A DNA stretch of 64,000 nucleotides from CAWDLX01 sp963753485 (GTDB taxonomy: Bacteria; Actinomycetota; Actinomycetes; Mycobacteriales; Micromonosporaceae), in contig CAVWCL010000007.1 in NCBI GenBank assembly GCA_963753485.1, positions 1 to 64,000 on the forward strand, in the 5' to 3' direction. Numbering within the stretch: position 1 is the stretch's first letter; each line of letters begins with the position of its first letter. A program made the translations under genes and the position numbers. Positions 1 through 9,382 of this stretch are shown piece after piece. Below the pieces are notes generated by a model that saw nothing but the letters and a program-made list of their open reading frames with translations, had not been told where the DNA came from and did no database searches.

Positions 1-260
1 CGCGCCAAGTCCAGCACGCGCCACGGTTGGCGTTGCAGCAGCGCCAGCATGTCCGACCCGCCGAGACGCTCCAGCACCAAGCCTGGGCGCCCATCACAGT
101 CCACGATGTCGATCAACCTCGGGGCGACGCTGTGACCGTCCAGCCTCGCCAGTGCCATCGACTCCGCACGGTGTCCGAGATATCCGGGACGGTAAGCTTG
201 ACGACCCACGTCGTCACCCCACGCGTATACCTCGGCCTCGCGAAGCTTGGGCCCGATCAC
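1..260 (-). CDS. Phosphotransferase-like protein, N-terminal part (runs off window)
   Basis: The minus-strand frame from GTG at 260 to the window edge gives about 86 residues. They include the run LVLERLGGSDMLALLQRQPW, which resembles the hinge region of aminoglycoside/choline phosphotransferase-fold proteins (a hydrophobic pair, a glycine-rich turn, then RxPWR). The catalytic loop and DFG-equivalent would lie outside the window, so activity cannot be judged. The GTG is the first plausible start after the wrecked methyltransferase upstream. Such proteins phosphorylate small hydroxylated substrates; this substrate is unknown. Confidence 0.55.
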   Translation of the reverse strand, partial: MIGPKLREAEVYAWGDDVGRQAYRPGYLGHRAESMALARLDGHSVAPRLIDIVDCDGRPGLVLERLGGSDMLALLQRQPWRVLDLA

Positions 261-288
261 CGCAGCGCCTCTGCGGCCGTCCGGTGAG

Positions 289-785
289 TCACTCGGTGAC
301 CGGCTTACGCGCGAGGATGCGTTCGACCCGTGCCGGCCTTGAGCCGTTCGACTTCGACGATCTCGAACCCGGCCGCCCGGACGAGCGGTCGTTGTCGGCG
401 GGTGAAGTGCTTACCGGCGGCGCGGATGGTGAGCCGCTCCAGCAGCCATTGTGCGGCGTAGATGGGTGGCCAGGTGCTGCCGATGTGGTCGAGCAGCAGC
501 AACCGCCCGCCGGGAACGAGGACCCGCTTCATCTCGCCGATCGCCACAGCCGGGTCGGGGATGGTGCACAGTGACAGCGCGCATACCACGGTGTCGAATG
601 CGGCCTCGTCAAACGGCAGCGCTTCGGCGTCGCCGGCGTGCAGGTCGACATCGCGGCCGAGGTCGGCGGCACGCTGCTTTGCGATGGCCAGCATCGCCGG
701 GCTCAGCTCGATCCCTGTCACGGTCGCGTCGACCCGGTAGTGCGGCAAGTTGAGCCCCGTGCCGATCGCGACCTCCAGGATCCAC
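289..785 (-). pseudogene. Class I SAM methyltransferase, truncated and frameshifted
   Basis: Residues LEVAIGTGLNLP (SAM motif I) and GDAEALPF, followed by LVPGGRLLLLDH, mark a UbiE/PhcB-type methyltransferase. The part upstream of motif I is lost: beyond about 785 the open frame runs antisense through an aminotransferase fragment, so the first ~45 residues of the apparent 204-residue frame (305-919) are not native. Near the C-terminus one extra G around position 322 shifts the frame. Without it the protein would end in VERILARKP and stop at 289. Two independent lesions make a pseudogene likely. Confidence 0.7.
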
Positions 786-794
786 TCGCGGCCG

Positions 795-1480
795 GCGTCA
801 CGATGCCGGACCAAAGAACCACCCTCGATGCGGCCTTCGACCTGCGTACCGGCCGGGTCGATGGCGAGCTGTTCCCGCACGCCGCTTGGCGGCGCTGTGC
901 CCGGAGGGCGCTCGACCACGCCGCAGCGTCGTACGGAGACCCGGCGAGCACGGCGGAACTCCGCGCGGCCCTGGCGAAGTGGGCCACGCGATCCCGGGGC
1001 ATCCTCGCCACCAGCGACCAGATCGTCGTGACCTCAGGCGCCGGGCATGCCATCGATCTCGTCGCGCGAGTGTTGCTGGAGCCGGAAGACGTCGTCGCCG
1101 TGGAAGAGCCGGGCTATCCGCCGGTCGTCGAACTGCTCCGGAGCCACCGGGTCCGCGTTGTCGGCGTGCCGGTTGACGACGACGGCCTGATCGTGGACGC
1201 GGTGCCGTCGAATGTCCGGCTGATCTACGTCACGCCCTCACACCAGTATCCCCTGGGCATGGTGATGGCCTGGCACCGCCGGCTCGAGCTGTTGCGCTGG
1301 GCCTGCAGAACCAACGCGGCAATAGTCGAGGACGACTACGACACCGAGTTCCGCCACACCGCACGTCCGCTGGAACCGCTGCAGCGGCTGGATCGTGACG
1401 GCCGGGTCATCTACGTAGGCACCTTCAGCAAGAGCCTGTCACCCGCGGTCCGGATGGGGTTTATGATCGCGCCGAAGCGG
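795..1480 (+). pseudogene. MocR/PdxR-type aminotransferase domain fragment
   Basis: The frame encodes the core of a fold-type I PLP aminotransferase as found at the C-terminus of MocR regulators: FDLRTGRVDGELFPHAAW, VEEPGYPP, VEDDYDTEF and the lysine segment GTFSKSLSPAVRMGF. The N-terminal GntR helix-turn-helix and the C-terminal small domain are absent. After FMIAPKRG the sequence loses family character and runs to a stop at 1591. The left edge abuts the broken methyltransferase head to head, which points to a rearrangement junction near 785-795. Confidence 0.72.
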
Positions 1481-1660
1481 GGTATCCGTCCCCCGCCGAC
1501 ATGCAAGAGGGACGGCGCGCGCTTCGGACGGCGGCCGGAGGGGTCGGACTGTCCCGATGGCGCAGAAGTCCCTCGCAGCCCCCTTGGTTGACGCTGGGCT
1601 GACCACCGCCAGCACCGGCGCGGCGCGGCGCGGCGAATAACAAGATGGCGGGGCCTGACT

Positions 1661-2725
1661 CTACGGTCGCGCCTCGTAAACGATGTTCAGCGGCGTCTCC
1701 GCAGCTCGGCGAAAGGTGCCGAACCCTGCCTCGGCGAACATGTCGCGGGTCCGTGCTTCGCCCGCCTGGGCGCCGAGTCCGGGTCCACCGTCGCTAATCG
1801 AGCAGGGCGTGCAAACCAGTGTGGAGATGCCGTAGCCGAACCGTCCGAGCGGGTTGAAGTTGTCCTCCAGCCAGTCGCCAGCGGACGGCTCCGCCAGCAG
1901 CACCCGGCCGCCCTCGGCCAGTGCCTGCCGGGCCGCCTTCGCCACGCCCAGCGGGTCGGCGGTGTCGTGCCAGCAGTCGAAGAAGGCGATCAGGTCGAAG
2001 GGCCCGGTGATGCTGGTCGCGTCCCCCAGCCGGAACTCCACCCGCTCGGCGACGCCGGCCTCCTCGGCCGCGACCCGGGCCAGTTCCAGCGACGGGGCGT
2101 GGTAGTCGTAGCCGACGAAGGTTGAGTTCGGGTACGCCGACGCGAGCACCGCCGTGGACGCTCCGTGCCCACAACCTACGTCCGCGACCCGCGCACCGGC
2201 GGTCAGATTCTCGTGCAGACCGTCGAGAGCCGGGATCCACTCCTGAACCAGATGCGCTTGGTAGCCGGGGCGGAACGCCCGCTCGGTGGCCTGGAACAGA
2301 GAGGGGTGGTGGTCGGCCCAGGCCAGCCCGGTGCCGGTGCGGAAGGCGTCGATCTCCTTGTCGATGCTCTGGTAGACGGCTGCGACGAGGTCGAACAGGC
2401 CCTGCACCATCGCCGGGCTGGACTCGTGGGCGAGGGCGAGCGCGTGCTCGGCGGGCAGCCGGAAGGTGTCGGCCTGTGGGTCGTGGTCGACGTACCCGCC
2501 TGCGGCCTGGTTGTTCAGCCATTCGCGCACCAGGCGTGGGTTGGTGTCGGTCCGAGACGCGAGTTCGTCCGCGGTGTTCGGGTTGCCGTCGGCCATCGCC
2601 CGGTAGAGGCCGAGCCGGTCGCCGAGATGGGCGAGCAGGACGCTCACCGCGGCGGCGGCGTCGTTGACCGCCTGGCCGAGGAACTCCTCGACCGCTGACG
2701 TGTTGATCTCTGATGCTGTTGTCAT
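1661..2725 (-). CDS. Class I SAM-dependent methyltransferase with N-terminal winged helix (Rv2258c-like)
   Basis: This 354-residue protein has an N-terminal winged-helix region (about 25-110, with LGDRLGLYRAMADG and REWLNNQAAGGYVD) and a Rossmann methyltransferase domain with SAM motif VADVGCGHGASTAVLA near residue 183. This layout matches mycobacterial Rv2258c-like proteins, which methylate unidentified small molecules. The start ATG has a GAGGAG-type ribosome binding site a few bases upstream. It lies 22 bp downstream of another methyltransferase in the same direction, so the two are probably co-transcribed. A paralogue with the same architecture is at 43583-44674. Confidence 0.85.
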   Translation of the reverse strand: MTTASEINTSAVEEFLGQAVNDAAAAVSVLLAHLGDRLGLYRAMADGNPNTADELASRTDTNPRLVREWLNNQAAGGYVDHDPQADTFRLPAEHALALAHESSPAMVQGLFDLVAAVYQSIDKEIDAFRTGTGLAWADHHPSLFQATERAFRPGYQAHLVQEWIPALDGLHENLTAGARVADVGCGHGASTAVLASAYPNSTFVGYDYHAPSLELARVAAEEAGVAERVEFRLGDATSITGPFDLIAFFDCWHDTADPLGVAKAARQALAEGGRVLLAEPSAGDWLEDNFNPLGRFGYGISTLVCTPCSISDGGPGLGAQAGEARTRDMFAEAGFGTFRRAAETPLNIVYEARP

Positions 2726-2747
2726 CGTCTTCTCCTCGTCGAGCTGG

Positions 2748-3617
2748 TCAACGTTTGCGTCCGAGCGTCAGCAGGTACTCAGCCGAGCTGAGCCCCTCGT
2801 GTAGGGCGAGCAGTTCTCGCTGCAGGTCGGGCCAGCGTCCGGTCGCCGTGGCCACGGTGCGTGCGGCCATGAGGGGCCCGAAGCGCGTCAGTCGGTACTC
2901 GAGGTCGTCCTCGGCGGTGGCGAACGGCGGGAAGTGGGCTGTGCCGCGCTCGAACTCGAGCTCGACGCTGGCCTCGGTGAAGAGCGACCGCAGGTGCTCC
3001 TCGCTGCCCCATAGCAGGGGCGGCGCCGCGAACGGCGGTGGCTCGGGGAGGTAACGCGCCAGGGTGGCGAAGACGCGGCCGATGCTGCTCTCGGGTGTCC
3101 AGCAGAGGATGGCCAGCCTGCCACCGGGGCGCAGCACCCGGGCAAGTTCGGTGGCCGCGACCCGTTGGCGTGGCGCGAAGATGACGCCGAGAACCGATAC
3201 GACGACGTCGAAGCTCGCGTCATCGAAAGGCAGGGCCTCGGCGTCGCCTTCGACCCACTCCACCTCGACTGCGGCATCGGCCGCGGCACGGCGTCCTGCG
3301 TCGAACAGTTCGGGAGTGAGGTCGACGCCGACGGAGTGGGCGCCGGCCTGGGCTGCGCGGATCGCCGCGTTCCCTGTGCCGCAAGCCACATCCAGGACGT
3401 CATCCTCGGGCCGTACGTCGACCCTGCTGATGATCTGGTCGCCGAGTGGCCACAGTTCGCGTTCGGCGATGCTGTGATAGTCACCGGCGGCCCAGGTCGC
3501 CCGCGTTTGCCGTTTGAGCTCGGCGACGGCATGCGACTCCTCCGCTTGGCGGCGGGTCTCGCGGACCACGGGCGTTCGTGCCATCGGACCGCCGGGGTGT
3601 TCTGTTCGATCGGTCAT
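2748..3617 (-). CDS. Class I SAM-dependent methyltransferase
   Basis: The 289-residue product contains SAM motif VLDVACGTGNAAIRAAQAG (about residues 74-92), the acidic loop VGVDLTPELFDAGR, the post-I segment EGDAEALPFDDASFDVVVS and LARVLRPGGRLAILCW. It is a UbiE/ubiquinone-type methyltransferase with unknown substrate. It sits between the interrupted TPR-LuxR regulator (48 bp upstream, same strand) and a second methyltransferase (22 bp downstream), suggesting a regulator-methyltransferase operon. An internal ATG at codon 12 is an alternative start. Confidence 0.83.
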   Translation of the reverse strand: MTDRTEHPGGPMARTPVVRETRRQAEESHAVAELKRQTRATWAAGDYHSIAERELWPLGDQIISRVDVRPEDDVLDVACGTGNAAIRAAQAGAHSVGVDLTPELFDAGRRAAADAAVEVEWVEGDAEALPFDDASFDVVVSVLGVIFAPRQRVAATELARVLRPGGRLAILCWTPESSIGRVFATLARYLPEPPPFAAPPLLWGSEEHLRSLFTEASVELEFERGTAHFPPFATAEDDLEYRLTRFGPLMAARTVATATGRWPDLQRELLALHEGLSSAEYLLTLGRKR

Positions 3618-4036
3618 GCCGCCAGCGTGCCGTCGCGGGCGTTTGTCGGCATCGGCGAGAACCCTTAGTTCGTGGCTGATTCCCCGTCGTGGTGCCGCAC
3701 GGCGTAGGCAGCGGCTTCGGCCCGGTTATGCAGGCCGAGCTTGGTCAGCACGCTGCGCACGTGGTGCTCGATCGTCTTGCGGCTAAGGAAGAGACGCTCG
3801 GCCAGTTCCCGGTTCGACAGCCCTTCGCCAAGGAGAAGCAGCACCTCCCTCTCCCGTCTCGACAGTGACGCGCTGGTGGAGCCGCGGACTTGGGTCACCC
3901 GCTCTCCCCATGACCGGAGCAGGGCCGCTGCCGCGTCTGAGCCGCGGCGCGCGCCCAGTGCCTCGAAGGCATCCAGGGCAGCATGGGCTTCCGCGACCGC
4001 GGCTGCGGGTTCTCGCTCCGCCACCATGCCGGCTAG

Positions 4037-5914
4037 GAGACCACTGAATAATCGGGCGTGTCGCTCCTGTGGATCTTGGTGATCTTGCTCGATCATCATC
4101 GGGTGCAGGGTGTGGAGCGTGCGGACCGGGATCTGCTCGATGCTGCGGCGATGGTGGGCCACCTGGTGGCTGAGGGCAGTGTGTTCGCGTTCCTGGCCGA
4201 GCATCGGGGTCGGGTGTTTCCTGACGGGGACTTCACGGATCTGTTTCGGTCGGGGTTGGGTCGTCCGTCGATGCCGGCGCCGGTGGCGGCGACGATTTTG
4301 ACGTTGCAGACGCTGCTGGACCTCTCTGATGCGGAGGCGGCCGAGGCGGCCCGGTGTGATCTGCGGTGGAAGGTCGCCACCGGGATGGCGTTGGACGACA
4401 AGGGATTTCACCCGTCGACGTTGACGTATTGGCGGCGTCGGTTGGCGAAGTCGGCGCGGCCGCACCGTATCAACGAGGCGGTGCGCAAGGTGGTGGAGGA
4501 GACCGGGGTCTTGCGGGGCCGTCACCGCCGGGCGGTGGATTCCACGATCCTGGCCGATGCGGTGGCTACGCAGGACACCATCACCCAGTTGGTGGCGGCG
4601 GTGCGGCGGGTGGCGCGGCAGGTGCCCGGCGCGGCGGAGCAGATCGCCGCGGTGTGTACCGGGCATGACTACAGTCAGCCGGGCAAGCCGGACATCGACT
4701 GGGACGACCCAACGGCCAAGGACGCGATGGTCTCAGCGCTGGTCAACGACGCCAACGCGCTGGTCGCCGCGTTGGCGGGGGCCGATCTGGACGAGCAGGC
4801 CCAGTCCACGCTGGCCTTGTTGGCGTTGGTGGCCGGGCAGGACGTGGAGCCGGCCGAGGGCTCGGATGGCAGTGACGGGCGGTGGCGTATCGCCCGCAAG
4901 GTGGCCGAAGACCGGGTCATCTCCACTGTGGACCCCGAGGCCCGGCACACCCGCAAGTCGCCCGAGGCGCGTCGCGACGGCTACCGGGCCCACCTGGCCG
5001 CCGAGCCCGACACCGGCATCATCACCGACGAGGAACTGACCAAGGCCGCCGGGACCGAGAACTCCGACCCGGCCGTGGCCGAGCGTTTCTTGGCCGCCGA
5101 CATCCTCAACAGCAGCGACAGCACTGACGAGGAGCAGGCCAGCGGCGGCGACACCGACGGCGGCGACCCGGCGCGGCGTGAGTGGTACGGCGACTCGGCC
5201 TACGGCACCGGGGATCTGCGGGGCTCGGTCGACGATGCCGGCCATGAGGCCGTGATCAAGCCCAAGCCGCTGCAATCGGCGGTCGAGGGCGGGTTCACCG
5301 TCGATGACTTCACCGTGGACGAAGAGAACCAGACGGTCACCTGTCCCAACGGCAATAGCCGGCCGATCAGCGTCACCCGGGTCGCGACGTTCGGCGCCCT
5401 GTGCCGTGACTGTCCGCTGCGCGAGATGTGCACCACGTCCAAGACCGGTCGGAAGATCGTCCTGCACGACCGCGATGACCTGCTCCGCAAGGCCCGCCGC
5501 GACTGGAAGAACAACCCCGACCTGCCCGAGCGTTACCGGCGCCACCGGCCCAACGTCGAACGCGTCGTGTCCCAGCTCGCCAGCCGGGGCGGACGGCGCC
5601 TCAAACTGCGCTACCGGGGCACCGACCGCAACAATGCCTGGCTCAAGCGCCGCACCGCAGCCCTCAACCTGCGCAACCTCATCAACCGGGGCCTCGACTT
5701 CACCCAAGGATGGGTCCTCGCCACCGCGTGAGGAGGCATCAGGGGCCGTAGAAGCCCGTCACCAGACCCTAAGACCCGCTCTCCGGCCCAAATCAACGCC
5801 GGAAGCAACACCCCCGACCACGCCGCCCAACCACCGGCCGCCGGGCCACCCGCCCGGGCGCCGGCCAGACGACCAGCGTGAGGGCCCTACCAGACGGCGA
5901 TATTCAGTGGTCTC
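4037..5914 (+). mobile_element. IS1182-family insertion sequence, complete
   Basis: The 1878-bp element has perfect 14-bp terminal inverted repeats, GAGACCACTGAATA at 4037-4050 and its complement at 5901-5914. It is flanked by CTAG at 4033-4036 and 5915-5918. The host frame is restored exactly when the element and one CTAG are removed, so the ends are well fixed. It carries one transposase gene on the plus strand, opposite to the disrupted regulator. Confidence 0.93.
4058..5731 (+). CDS. IS1182 family transposase
   Basis: This 557-residue protein has the IS1182 N-terminal DUF772-like domain (RPSMPAPVAATILTLQTLLD, then CDLRWKVATGMAL) and a DDE core with RRAVDSTILADAV and WYGDSAYGTGDLR as the first two acidic regions. 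A cysteine cluster (CRDCPLREMC) precedes the C-terminal segment GTDRNNAWLKRRTAALNLRN. It catalyses cut-and-paste movement of the surrounding element. The frame is intact, so the element may still be active. The exact start is uncertain; several GTG codons precede the conserved DRDLLDAAAMVGHL segment. Confidence 0.9.
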   Translation: MSLLWILVILLDHHRVQGVERADRDLLDAAAMVGHLVAEGSVFAFLAEHRGRVFPDGDFTDLFRSGLGRPSMPAPVAATILTLQTLLDLSDAEAAEAARCDLRWKVATGMALDDKGFHPSTLTYWRRRLAKSARPHRINEAVRKVVEETGVLRGRHRRAVDSTILADAVATQDTITQLVAAVRRVARQVPGAAEQIAAVCTGHDYSQPGKPDIDWDDPTAKDAMVSALVNDANALVAALAGADLDEQAQSTLALLALVAGQDVEPAEGSDGSDGRWRIARKVAEDRVISTVDPEARHTRKSPEARRDGYRAHLAAEPDTGIITDEELTKAAGTENSDPAVAERFLAADILNSSDSTDEEQASGGDTDGGDPARREWYGDSAYGTGDLRGSVDDAGHEAVIKPKPLQSAVEGGFTVDDFTVDEENQTVTCPNGNSRPISVTRVATFGALCRDCPLREMCTTSKTGRKIVLHDRDDLLRKARRDWKNNPDLPERYRRHRPNVERVVSQLASRGGRRLKLRYRGTDRNNAWLKRRTAALNLRNLINRGLDFTQGWVLATA

Positions 5915-7678
5915 CTAGCAGGAGTTGGGTGCGTGCGGCCTCGTAGGGCATCTCAAGCCGTACGAAGCCCGCGAGCGCGCTCTCCAGGTGGAGCGTCGCC
6001 GCAGCAACGTCACCATTGACACCGAGGAGTCGGCCGCGCGCCCGCTCGACGCGCGCACCGATCACGTCACACTCCACAACTGTCGGCAACGCGGACAACT
6101 GCTCGACAGTCTCGGCAGCCACATCCAGGCGGTCGGTTTCGATCTGGGCTTCGGTGAGCAGTTCCAGCAACTCTGCTCTTTCAAGGCAGATCGTCGCTCC
6201 CGCCCGGTAGGCGGCTGTCCGGCGGCCTTGCTGGTGCTCGATCTCGTGCAGCCGCCGTCGCAGTATCCGGGCGGCGGTGGCCGGATCGTTGCGTGTCAGC
6301 CACAGCCCGGCGAGGACGGCGGTGCTGGCGACGTGGTTGTCGAAGCCGTCAAGGAGCCGTTCGGCCTCCTCGAGACGTCCTTGGGCGAGGCGCAGCTGGG
6401 CCAGGCCGGCCAGCGCTTCGCCGTACAGGGCGCGTTCTGCGGACTCGCCCATGCGCAGCGCCTCCCGGAATGCTTGCTCGGCGCCCTCCCAGTCCCCGGC
6501 GGCGAAGAGCACCGAGCCGTGGTAGCTGCGGCAGTGCGTGTAGAGGTGGGCGCTGCCGTAGCGGCGGGTGAACCCGTCGGCTGCACGAATCCACTGAGTG
6601 GCTCTTTCGACCTCGGCGACCCGGCTGCAGGAGCTGATCATGTTGCAGCTGGCGTACACCACCGTGTTGAGTCGCCGGCACTCCCCACCGAGCGCCGCGG
6701 CCATCGCCTCGTCGAGCAGGGCACCGCCATCGGCAAGCCGCCCGCATTCCACCAAGGCAGCGCCGAGCTGGCTCAGCGCGCACAGTTCGAGGTCCGGGTC
6801 AGCGAACCGTCGGGCCAGCTCACAGGCCTGCTGCGCCCACTCCTGCGAGGCCACCGCATCGTCGCTGTCGTGGGCCCGCAAGAGCAGGACCCAGCCGGAC
6901 AGGGGCGCGAGATCTGCCTCGTCCACCAACCGCGCCAGGCGACCCAGCCACCCGCGTGCGACGGCGGTGTTGCCCAGACTGATCCGGTACAGGAAGTACA
7001 GCCCGATCGCCGACCGTGCCGCCTGGAACGGCTCAGGACGACGCCGGAACGCGGCATAGGCCCGCTCGCCATGCTCGATTGCGGCATCGGTCTCCCCTTG
7101 CCACCACAACACGTCGGCGAGCCCGGCGTGCGCCTCGGCCACCGGCCGCACCTCCAGTGCAGCCTGGAACGCTGCGCCGGCGCTGGCCCACTGGCCAGCG
7201 ACCAAGGCATCGTCCCCTGCCGCGAGCAGGTCATCGAGCTCGGCTCCCGCCACCCCCCGAGGGTACGCAGGAACCCGGCTTCGTCGACGACTCACCGCGG
7301 CTCCGATGTGGACGTCCGGCAGCGAGGACGTCCGGTAGCCGCTACTCGTTCGGGCATGGGGACACTGGGGCTGACCAGCGAGGAATGACGTGCCAGCAGG
7401 TCAGGTCGGTGCGTCAACCAGACACCTGGCGGACTCCACTCCGCCCAGGCGCCGGCGAAACGCGTCAGCCGGTCTTGTGGCAGAGGACCCGCACCGGCCG
7501 GGTGCCTGCTTCCTCGACGTTGCGGACCGAGTTGCGAGCCTTGATGGCCGCCGTCTGGCCGATCAGCACATGCAGTCCGAGTGGTGGCACTTCGCCGCTG
7601 TCAGCTAGCCTGAGTTTCCCCCCTCGTTGATCAACTTCTGCGACACGCGTTGCGGTACTTGAGTTCGCGCGTGCCCGA

Positions 7679-7690
7679 GTGTATTACCTA
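7679..7690. repeat. Subterminal inverted repeat of the IS1634-like element (left; partner at 9402-9413)
   Basis: GTGTATTACCTA at 7679-7690 is perfectly complementary to TAGGTAATACAC at 9402-9413. The pair lies about 70 bp inside each terminus, and the left copy ends just before the transposase ATG at 7694. Such sites commonly bind transposase, so this copy could also repress the gene; that role is inferred. Confidence 0.75.
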
Positions 7691-7693
7691 GAA

Positions 7694-9382
7694 ATGCCGT
7701 CGATCGTGGGGAAGCGTCAGGGTAAGCAGACGTACTACTACCTGGTGGAGTCCGCGCGGGTGGAGGGCAAGCCGCGCATCGTGTCGCAGCAGTATCTGGG
7801 CAGTGCGGAGGAGGTGATGGCGAAGCTGGCCGGGCAGGGCTCGGGCGAGGCGGTGCGCAGCCAGCACCGGCGGTTCGGGGATCTGGCCGCGGTGTGGTCG
7901 ATGCTGGAGCGTCTCGACGTGGCCGGGGTCATCGACGCGGTCGTGCCGCGGCGGGTGGACGCGGCGGCGTCGGTGGGCACGTATATGGCGTTGGCCACGG
8001 CGAACCGGATCGTGGACCCGTGCTCGAAGCTGGCGTTCGCGGACTGGTGGGCCACCACGGCCGGGCCGCGGATGGTCAAGCTTCCCGAGGCGGCGTTGGA
8101 TCACCGGCGGTTCTGGGATGCGATGGACGCCCTGTCGCAGTCCGATCTGCGCACGGTAGAGCTCGAGTTGGGTCGGCGGCTGGTGAGCGAGTTCGGGCTG
8201 GATCTGTCGGGTCTGGTGCTGGACATGACCAACTTCGCCACGTTCATCGACTCAGCCAACGAACGGGCCCCGATCGCACAGCGGGGTAAGGCCAAGCAGA
8301 AACGCACCGACCTGCGCCTGGTCGGGCTGGCCTTGGTCGTTACCCGTGACGGTGGGGTGCCGATCGTGTCGCACGCCTACGCCGGGGACCAGCCCGACGT
8401 GACCCAGTTCTCGACCGTGGTCGCCGAGCTCATGGCCGGCTACCGGCACCTGGTCGACCGGGTCGAGGATCTGACGGTGGTCTACGACGCGGGACAGAAC
8501 TCGGCCGACAACCACACGTTGGTCGAAGACCAGGGAATCGGGTTCGTGGGTTCGCTACCTCCCTCGGATCACCCCGACCTGTTGGTCATACCGATGTCGC
8601 GCTACCGCATCGTCGACGCCGATCGGTTCCCGGGCCTGAGTCATGTGGACACCACCGTGACCGCGCTCGGGGTGACCCGCCGCGCGGTGTTGACCCACTC
8701 GCAGACGTTGCACGACAAGCAGTCGCGCGGGTTCACCCAGACCATGGCCAAGGCCATCCGCCGGCTGTGCGACCTGCAGCAACGACTGGCCCGCGGCGGC
8801 ACCCGCCGCAGCCGCGATGTCGTGGCTGCCGAGATCGCCACGATCCTCAAACCCCGCTGGGTCGGGGAGGTCATCACCGCCACCCTGACCGGTGACAATC
8901 CGGGCGAGCTGCGCCTGTCCTGGCACACCGACATCCACGCCCGCCGGCGGCTGGAAGACCGTCTCTTCGGTAAACGGATCCTGTTCACCAACCGCGACCA
9001 CTGGCCCGTCACCGACGTTGTCGCCGCCTACCGCTCCCAGTCCGAAGTAGAGGCCGGATTCCGGCAGATGAAAGACCCCCACGTCGTGTCGTTCAGCCCG
9101 ATGCACCACTGGACCGACCAGAAGATCCGTGTGCACGCCTTCTACTGCGTGCTCGCCCTCGCCATCGCCCACCTCATGCGCCGCGAAGCCCGCAACGCCG
9201 GCCTACCCATGTCCGTCCGCGAACTCCTCCGCACCCTCGCCGGCATCGGCGAGACCGTGCTGCTCTACCACGACGGCGGCAAAGGCCGCCCCCGCGCCCG
9301 CCGCATGATCACCGACATGGACCCCACCCAGCAGCGCCTCGCCGACCTGTTCAACATCAACCGCTACGCCCCCACCCGCTGA
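7694..9382 (+). CDS. IS1634 family transposase
   Basis: The 562-residue protein begins MPSIVGKRQGKQTYYYLVES, a typical start for actinobacterial IS1634/IS1549 transposases. Its DDE core shows LVLDMTNFATFID (first Asp), LTVVYDAGQNSADN (second Asp) and YRSQSEVEAGFRQMKDP (the catalytic Glu with the YREK-like signature). A GTG at 7679 would add five residues but lies inside the subterminal repeat, so ATG 7694 is preferred. The frame is full length. Confidence 0.92.
   Translation: MPSIVGKRQGKQTYYYLVESARVEGKPRIVSQQYLGSAEEVMAKLAGQGSGEAVRSQHRRFGDLAAVWSMLERLDVAGVIDAVVPRRVDAAASVGTYMALATANRIVDPCSKLAFADWWATTAGPRMVKLPEAALDHRRFWDAMDALSQSDLRTVELELGRRLVSEFGLDLSGLVLDMTNFATFIDSANERAPIAQRGKAKQKRTDLRLVGLALVVTRDGGVPIVSHAYAGDQPDVTQFSTVVAELMAGYRHLVDRVEDLTVVYDAGQNSADNHTLVEDQGIGFVGSLPPSDHPDLLVIPMSRYRIVDADRFPGLSHVDTTVTALGVTRRAVLTHSQTLHDKQSRGFTQTMAKAIRRLCDLQQRLARGGTRRSRDVVAAEIATILKPRWVGEVITATLTGDNPGELRLSWHTDIHARRRLEDRLFGKRILFTNRDHWPVTDVVAAYRSQSEVEAGFRQMKDPHVVSFSPMHHWTDQKIRVHAFYCVLALAIAHLMRREARNAGLPMSVRELLRTLAGIGETVLLYHDGGKGRPRARRMITDMDPTQQRLADLFNINRYAPTR

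Larger units (their letters stand above)
3665..7295 (-). pseudogene. TPR-LuxR family transcriptional regulator interrupted by an IS1182-like element
   Basis: The N-terminal part (7295 to 5915) encodes TPR-like helical repeats such as FQAALEVRPVAEAHAGLADV. The C-terminal part (4032 to 3665) carries a LuxR helix-turn-helix, LSRREREVLLLLGEGLSNRE then SRKTIEHHVRSVLTKLGL. Deleting 4033-5914 (the element plus one CTAG copy, 1882 bp) joins the two parts in frame through QLLLAGMVAERE and gives a protein of about 582 residues. The gene is therefore recently inactivated rather than decayed. GTG at 7253 is an alternative start. It precedes two methyltransferase genes that it may once have controlled. 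Confidence 0.88.

Noticed and set aside
5925..7388. A 487-codon open frame on the plus strand
   Set aside because: It lies opposite the TPR-LuxR N-terminal part, which has real repeats and rejoins its helix-turn-helix across the insertion sequence.
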